NCBI GenBank assembly: GCA_025354525.1
Contig: JANXMS010000320.1
Location: 1-32,173 of the forward strand
From: Acidobacteriota bacterium
Lineage (GTDB): Bacteria > Acidobacteriota > Terriglobia > Bryobacterales > Bryobacteraceae
DNA length: 32,173 nt
Direction: 5' to 3'
Shown here: positions 28,008 through 32,173 of the stretch, one piece after another
How the letters are laid out: every line of letters begins with the position of its first letter
Position numbering within the stretch: position 1 is the first letter of the stretch
Notes under the pieces: model-generated
Database searches by the model: none
What the model was told of the DNA's origin: nothing
Seen by the model: only the letters and a program-made list of their open reading frames with translations
Position numbers and translations under genes: made by a program

Positions 28008-29525
28008 CTAAAACAACTGAGATTGCGCCTGTTTACAGTAATCCTCGAACGAGGGTAGATCCAGATCCATAGCCAGTTCCTCACGCAGCAGCCGCTGAGA
28101 ATATTCGTCTATCACTTGCGCTGGCCAGCCCTTGGCGAGGGGATTGGCCTGCATGATCTTCTTTCGTATCACCCCGAGCGCGCGCTTCACAATATCGCCG
28201 GGCATGTGTGTGGCGATATGAGCACCTGTACTCTGGACTAGAAACTCCTCGTATCGCTCTTTCCATTCATACGTTTCCAGCTCCCTCTGGGCCTCGATAG
28301 CCCTCTCTTTTTCCACCTGCTCACGGGCTTCTTCTATCAACCGACGGCGGTGCCTCGTCACAAACGTTGCCGGTACTGGATGGTTGACCTGCAGTACATA
28401 GATCAAAAAGCCAGCCGGATTGTTGATCGGCGATGACGTCTTGGCCTTATTTGCAATTTCGGCCTCGGCCCATTCAATCTGGTCGATGGCGAGATGGTCG
28501 TCGGGCAGATTCATGAGGATATTTCGGGCCTTGTCTTCCCTTACGCCATGGGAGACCAGAGCTTTTACAATTTCATTCTGGTCGGTCAATAAAAGGGGGG
28601 TTGGCTTTGCCGCCACCCGCAGATCGGTACTGCTCACAAAGGTGCTGCCGGCCCAGAGGCGGAGCTTGTAATCAGTCCCATCAGCCGTCTCGCTGATCTC
28701 CCAGTTGGAGAGGAACTTCTGGCGAGTTAACTCATCAAGACTCGGCCCGACCTGCTGCCGAATTCTAGAAACTGCCGAATAGTGCTGAATCCCCAACAGG
28801 GAGCACAACTGGGTGTAGCGTTTTTCTGTGTATTGCTCGCGGCTGGCGTAAAACCAGAGCTGCAAAAGCGGCAGCAAGGCTTTGCCTATATGCAATTGGA
28901 GAGTTTTATAGACGTCGTAGTTAATCGGTAGGGTGTGGCGGTTGTTCAGATTGTCCAACTGCCATTCACTCAGCCAGACGTAGTTCTCTTGGGCGACTGT
29001 GCCATCTTCGAGAATCTCCCCGACGGCGACGGCCCGCTGGAAAACGTGAAACATATCTCGGGCATACTTCTTCTTGCCAGCCAGAAATACCACGCCTTCG
29101 GATTCGATACCGGTAAACGTCATTCGGCGTAGCCAGACCGAGATTTCCTGATAATTTCTCCCACCCTGGGTCATTCCCAATATTTCGAGCATTGAGGCCG
29201 ACGTAAAATGTACTGGATTGCTGATCACGCCATCAGCACCGCGCGAACGCTCAATCAGCTTTTGAAAAGCAAAATATTTATCCTGATCAGCCGTTGTGGG
29301 TAGCCCAAATTCCGCTGAGGGGAAGATGGTGGCGCGAGCGTCTATTTTTTGTCCCGTACTCGAACGTACCTGGATCTTGACGTTCTTCGAGGATACGCCG
29401 AGTAGTGTTTTGCTCGATGGCGTGAAGAATCCGATGGTGGTGAGATTTTTCTCGACACGAACGACTTCGACGTTTTCCGCAGGTTGGACAAAAAGTTTTT
29501 GTTGCTCTGTAGCCGGGAGTCGCAT
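28008..29525 (-). CDS. Plasmid replication initiator protein (RPA-like)
   Basis: ATG at 29525 (MRLPATEQQKLFV; the 29567 start would be TTG). KNLTTIGFFTPSSK, DKYFAFQKLIE, WLRRMTFTGIESEGVVF resemble the replication initiator protein A family; adjacent iterons and parA support the call. Confidence 0.75.
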   Translation of the reverse strand: MRLPATEQQKLFVQPAENVEVVRVEKNLTTIGFFTPSSKTLLGVSSKNVKIQVRSSTGQKIDARATIFPSAEFGLPTTADQDKYFAFQKLIERSRGADGVISNPVHFTSASMLEILGMTQGGRNYQEISVWLRRMTFTGIESEGVVFLAGKKKYARDMFHVFQRAVAVGEILEDGTVAQENYVWLSEWQLDNLNNRHTLPINYDVYKTLQLHIGKALLPLLQLWFYASREQYTEKRYTQLCSLLGIQHYSAVSRIRQQVGPSLDELTRQKFLSNWEISETADGTDYKLRLWAGSTFVSSTDLRVAAKPTPLLLTDQNEIVKALVSHGVREDKARNILMNLPDDHLAIDQIEWAEAEIANKAKTSSPINNPAGFLIYVLQVNHPVPATFVTRHRRRLIEEAREQVEKERAIEAQRELETYEWKERYEEFLVQSTGAHIATHMPGDIVKRALGVIRKKIMQANPLAKGWPAQVIDEYSQRLLREELAMDLDLPSFEDYCKQAQSQLF

Positions 29526-29604
29526 GAGAAGTGGGTTCAAGCGATGTTCACACAAGCAAGCAAGCAAAACAAGAACATTTCGACTCTTGTTTGTTTGTAT
29601 TTAC

Positions 29605-29626
29605 TGAAAGAACATTGAAAGAACAT
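29605..29626. repeat. 11-bp tandem repeat TGAAAGAACAT x2 upstream of rep
   Basis: 29605-29615 and 29616-29626 are identical. Confidence 0.85.
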
Positions 29627-29673
29627 TGGATATTGGGATGTTGTTGAAAACAAAGAGGATAAATATGGTTTCG

Positions 29674-29776
29674 TTACTTTGAAGTACGGTCATCCTTACT
29701 TTGAAGTACGGTACCGCTTACTTTGAAGTACGGGGTTCTTCCTTCGAAGTACGGGATTTCTTCCTTTGAAGTACGA
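29674..29776 (+). repeat. Iteron array, five copies of TTACTTTGAAGTACGG-like 16-mers with about 22-bp period (putative oriV)
   Basis: Copies at 29674, 29696 and 29718 are identical; TTCCTTCGAAGTACGG at 29739 and TTCCTTTGAAGTACGA at 29761 are degenerate. Confidence 0.9.
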
Positions 29777-29906
29777 TCGGACGGGCCAGAGGCGCTTGTC
29801 TGGCGTCGTTGGGGGCTTGGTGGTGGTTGATATCTGTGCTTGGAGCCGCTTGAGAATGTGATGTTAGAGGTATAAACGTCATGGAATCTATGAGATAGAA
29901 ACATTC

Positions 29907-30021
29907 TTCATTGCAAGTACGATTTGCAGGACTGGAGGGTTGGAGACCGTACTGTAACGTAAGGATCGAGATAAGTGCTTATGTATCAGCTGTTTAAGGA
30001 ATAGTTTACTTTGAAGTACGG
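29907..30021. repeat. Outlying iteron copies: degenerate 29907-29922 (+), degenerate 29947-29962 (-), exact 30006-30021 (+)
   Basis: TTCATTGCAAGTACGA is 13/16 to the last array copy; the reverse complement of CCGTACTGTAACGTAA is 13/16 to consensus; TTACTTTGAAGTACGG at 30006 is exact. Confidence 0.65.
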
Positions 30022-30056
30022 GCACTGGAGCTTTTACTGGAGCGCGTCCCTGTTCG

Positions 30057-30090
30057 TACTTATGTAAAGACATCTATCTTTACATAAGTA
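30057..30090. promoter_or_regulatory. Operator-like inverted repeat immediately upstream of parA
   Basis: TACTTATGTAAAGA-CATCTA-TCTTTACATAAGTA, perfect 14-bp arms, 15 bp before the parA ATG at 30106. Confidence 0.75.
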
Positions 30091-30105
30091 TGGTATTATT
30101 TCCCC

Positions 30106-30816
30106 ATGCCCTACGTGATTGCCGTGGCGAATCAAAAAGGTGGTTGTGGCAAAACCACTATTTCGGTGAACCTAGCCGCCTGCTTCGGGCGGGCCGGCTA
30201 TAAAGTGCTGCTTGTTGACGCCGATCCGCAAGCCAGTGCGATGCAGTGGCGGAATAACCGGGAAGAGAGTGGTCTTCCTTTCCATATTCAACCCTACCCG
30301 TTCCCGACCATCCATAAAGAACTTCCCACCCAGTTCGAACAAGCTGGCTACGACGTTGTGCTGATCGACTGTCCGCCCGGAGCGGCGACCGGCGGCGACC
30401 GCAAGGCTGATATAACCCGCTCAGCGTTACTGGCCTCGCACGCCGTTCTGATGCCGGTTCGGCCGACGCCGCTCGATTATCAGGCGGCCGCCATCATCCT
30501 ACCTCTGCTGCAGGACGTTTCGTTTCTGCGCCAGGACGCGCCGCTTAAAGTGCTGCTCGTTATCAACGGCAAGCTGCCGGGCAACACCCGGCTAGGCGGG
30601 GAAGCTCACGCAGCCGCCGAGGCTATATTTACCGCCGAGGGTATGCCCATCACCGTACTGCGCAGCGAAATATGCAGTCGTCAAACGTTCGCGGAGGCAC
30701 CCGCGGTGGGGCAGGCTGTGGTCGATTATGCCCCTAGTTCAAAGGCGAGTGCGGAAATCCAACAGCTAGCCAAGGAGGTTCTGGAATGTCTAAACCGAGC
30801 AACCGCGGGAGCCTGA
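30106..30816 (+). CDS. parA: ParA family partition ATPase (short, no N-terminal HTH)
   Basis: 236 aa; deviant Walker [33 protein letters not shown]. Confidence 0.92.
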   Translation: MPYVIAVANQKGGCGKTTISVNLAACFGRAGYKVLLVDADPQASAMQWRNNREESGLPFHIQPYPFPTIHKELPTQFEQAGYDVVLIDCPPGAATGGDRKADITRSALLASHAVLMPVRPTPLDYQAAAIILPLLQDVSFLRQDAPLKVLLVINGKLPGNTRLGGEAHAAAEAIFTAEGMPITVLRSEICSRQTFAEAPAVGQAVVDYAPSSKASAEIQQLAKEVLECLNRATAGA

Positions 30817-31145
30817 TCGGGCTCAAGTCCAGCTTACCGGCGATGCCTAGAGTGGCACCGGTCGCGTTTACAGCGGAGATGGAGCAGCGGATTTTGCATG
30901 ACGATAACGAAGTGTCTTTACATAAAGCTGTAAGTAAAGACGTATTTTTGGCACCTGGCCGCCGCAAAGAACCGGCTGTTCTGATGAATGCCAAACTCCC
31001 GGTGAGCCTTCATTCCCGTCTAAAACGTACCGCTCAATTCAACGACATCAGCATGACCGATATTCTGATTCGCGCCATTGAGGTGGAACTGGAAACGGGT
31101 CCCTACACGGCACCGCCTGATACTTGGGGCTCAGATTCTCTATGA
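30786..31145 (+). CDS. Ribbon-helix-helix partition partner protein (ParG-like)
   Basis: 119 aa, overlaps the parA 3' end; C-terminal [32 protein letters not shown] resembles an RHH fold. Confidence 0.65.
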   Translation: MSKPSNRGSLIGLKSSLPAMPRVAPVAFTAEMEQRILHDDNEVSLHKAVSKDVFLAPGRRKEPAVLMNAKLPVSLHSRLKRTAQFNDISMTDILIRAIEVELETGPYTAPPDTWGSDSL

Positions 31146-31159
31146 ATAAATGGATGGAA

Positions 31160-31714
31160 TTACGTTTCTCGTGCTAGGAGCCTGCAGATCGTGGCCGGGT
31201 GAACATTGAAGAGCCGGGCCGCATCGGCTGCCGTCTTGTCTCCGCTCGAGACCATTTTCCGAATCTCGGCCTGTTGTTGCGGCGAAAGCTTAGGACGGCG
31301 CCCGCCGATGCGGCCTTCGTCGCGAGCTGCATCCAGTCCGGCTTTGGTTCGTTCCCGTAGCATGGCCCGTTCGAACTCCGCGAAGGCACCTACCATCTGC
31401 ATCATTAACCGGCCGGCAGAAGTTGTTGTGTCGATCGCTTCGGTAAGACTGCGGAAGCCTACGGCGGTTTGCTCAAGCTGTTCCATGATCGTCAGCACGT
31501 CACGGAGGGAACGGGACAGTCGGTCGAGTTTCCAGACCACCAGCACATCATTTTTGCGAAGTTGGTCGAGCAGGCGGTGAAGCTCAGGCCGATCCCAACG
31601 TCCACCGGAAGCCTTCTCGCGGAAGATACGTTCACACCCAGCCGCTTGCAGTGCCGTCACCTGAACGGCGGTGTCCTGGCCGTCAGTCGATACACGAGCG
31701 TAGCCTATCAGCAT
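31160..31714 (-). CDS. Serine recombinase of the resolvase/invertase family
   Basis: MLIGYARVSTDGQDTAVQ from ATG 31714, VVWKLDRLSRSLRDVL, AEFERAMLRERTKAGL, C-terminal HTH. Confidence 0.92.
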   Translation of the reverse strand: MLIGYARVSTDGQDTAVQVTALQAAGCERIFREKASGGRWDRPELHRLLDQLRKNDVLVVWKLDRLSRSLRDVLTIMEQLEQTAVGFRSLTEAIDTTTSAGRLMMQMVGAFAEFERAMLRERTKAGLDAARDEGRIGGRRPKLSPQQQAEIRKMVSSGDKTAADAARLFNVHPATICRLLARET

Positions 31715-31825
31715 TGCATAAACATATCGCCATTCACACGAGAAGTGCAACACCTTTATGCAACGCAAAAAGTCGAACAAACACTACGTCGCTGTTGCTG
31801 TTGCAAAACTAGACGTTTGAGCAAC
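31714..31825. promoter_or_regulatory. Putative res site / resolvase operator region
   Basis: Inverted repeat TTGCATAAA (31714-31722)/TTTATGCAA (31755-31763) plus repeated GCAAC/GTTGC elements next to the resolvase start. Confidence 0.45.
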
Positions 31826-32173
31826 GCAGGAAGAAGTGCCCAAAACTGGAACATCTCCCATAGGGCGCTCACGAGAAGTTGACCGCCTCTGCTCAGATAG
31901 AGATGACCACATCGCGGCGTGCGGCTTCATCCTCTACGCCGAAGGCGTGCAAGTCCTTAAGCGCGTGGGAAACGGCATTGTCGCGCCACGTGGCATTAGC
32001 GGAATAGACTGTTTGGCGACAATTAGAAACGGCCGAAACGACAACTAGCAAAGTCGACTTGCCACCGGCGGAGGGTGCTCCCGTGGCTTCATGCCCAATG
32101 TCGGCGGTCTCGTAGCCCACCTGGGATGGCATAATGCGCTAAATCCTGGGGCTTGGGGCAAAGCCCCATCTCA

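Noticed and set aside
29674-29776. Regularly spaced repeats considered as a CRISPR array
   Set aside because: 16-bp units with only about 6-bp spacers next to a rep gene are iterons, not CRISPR; no cas genes present.
31893-32132. 79-aa minus-strand ORF with GAPSAGGKST (Walker A-like)
   Set aside because: Short, only a loose P-loop resemblance, and no neighbouring motif in view; cannot be supported without more sequence.

Overview
The window looks like part of a plasmid or other RPA-type replicon carrying a large surface-polysaccharide (capsule/O-antigen/EPS) locus. All assignments come from reading the sequence and supplied translations; no searches were run. From left to right: (1) the end of an IS3-like element (about 1-137) that truncates a gene, leaving a C-terminal remnant (138-675) homologous to the C-terminus of the 942-aa secreted protein at 3878-6706; (2) a glycan block with GT4-type glycosyltransferases, two FkbM methyltransferases and a large secreted alpha/alpha-barrel-like protein; (3) a tight plus-strand operon (10024-19909): Wzm/Wzt ABC exporter, GT2, asparagine-synthase-like amidotransferase, bi-domain oxidoreductase, GT4, heparinase II/III; (4) a convergent minus-strand operon (27907-19959): methyltransferase, a second AsnB, GT4, GT2, DUF362 protein, PaaK/CapK-like adenylating enzyme; (5) a replicon module (28008-31714): RPA-like replication initiator, iterons, ParA, RHH partner protein and serine resolvase. 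The most notable unexplained signals are: an in-frame TGA separating the 942-aa secreted protein from a near-perfect C-terminal membrane anchor (6707-6823); an exact 38-bp direct repeat at the junction of the two convergent operons; an operator-like inverted repeat upstream of parA whose 13-mer recurs inside the parG-like gene; a strong 56-bp stem-loop after the IS-truncated remnant; and an 885-bp non-coding spacer with a 15-bp inverted repeat and tandem repeats. Host is probably Acidobacteriota-like, but this is only an impression.
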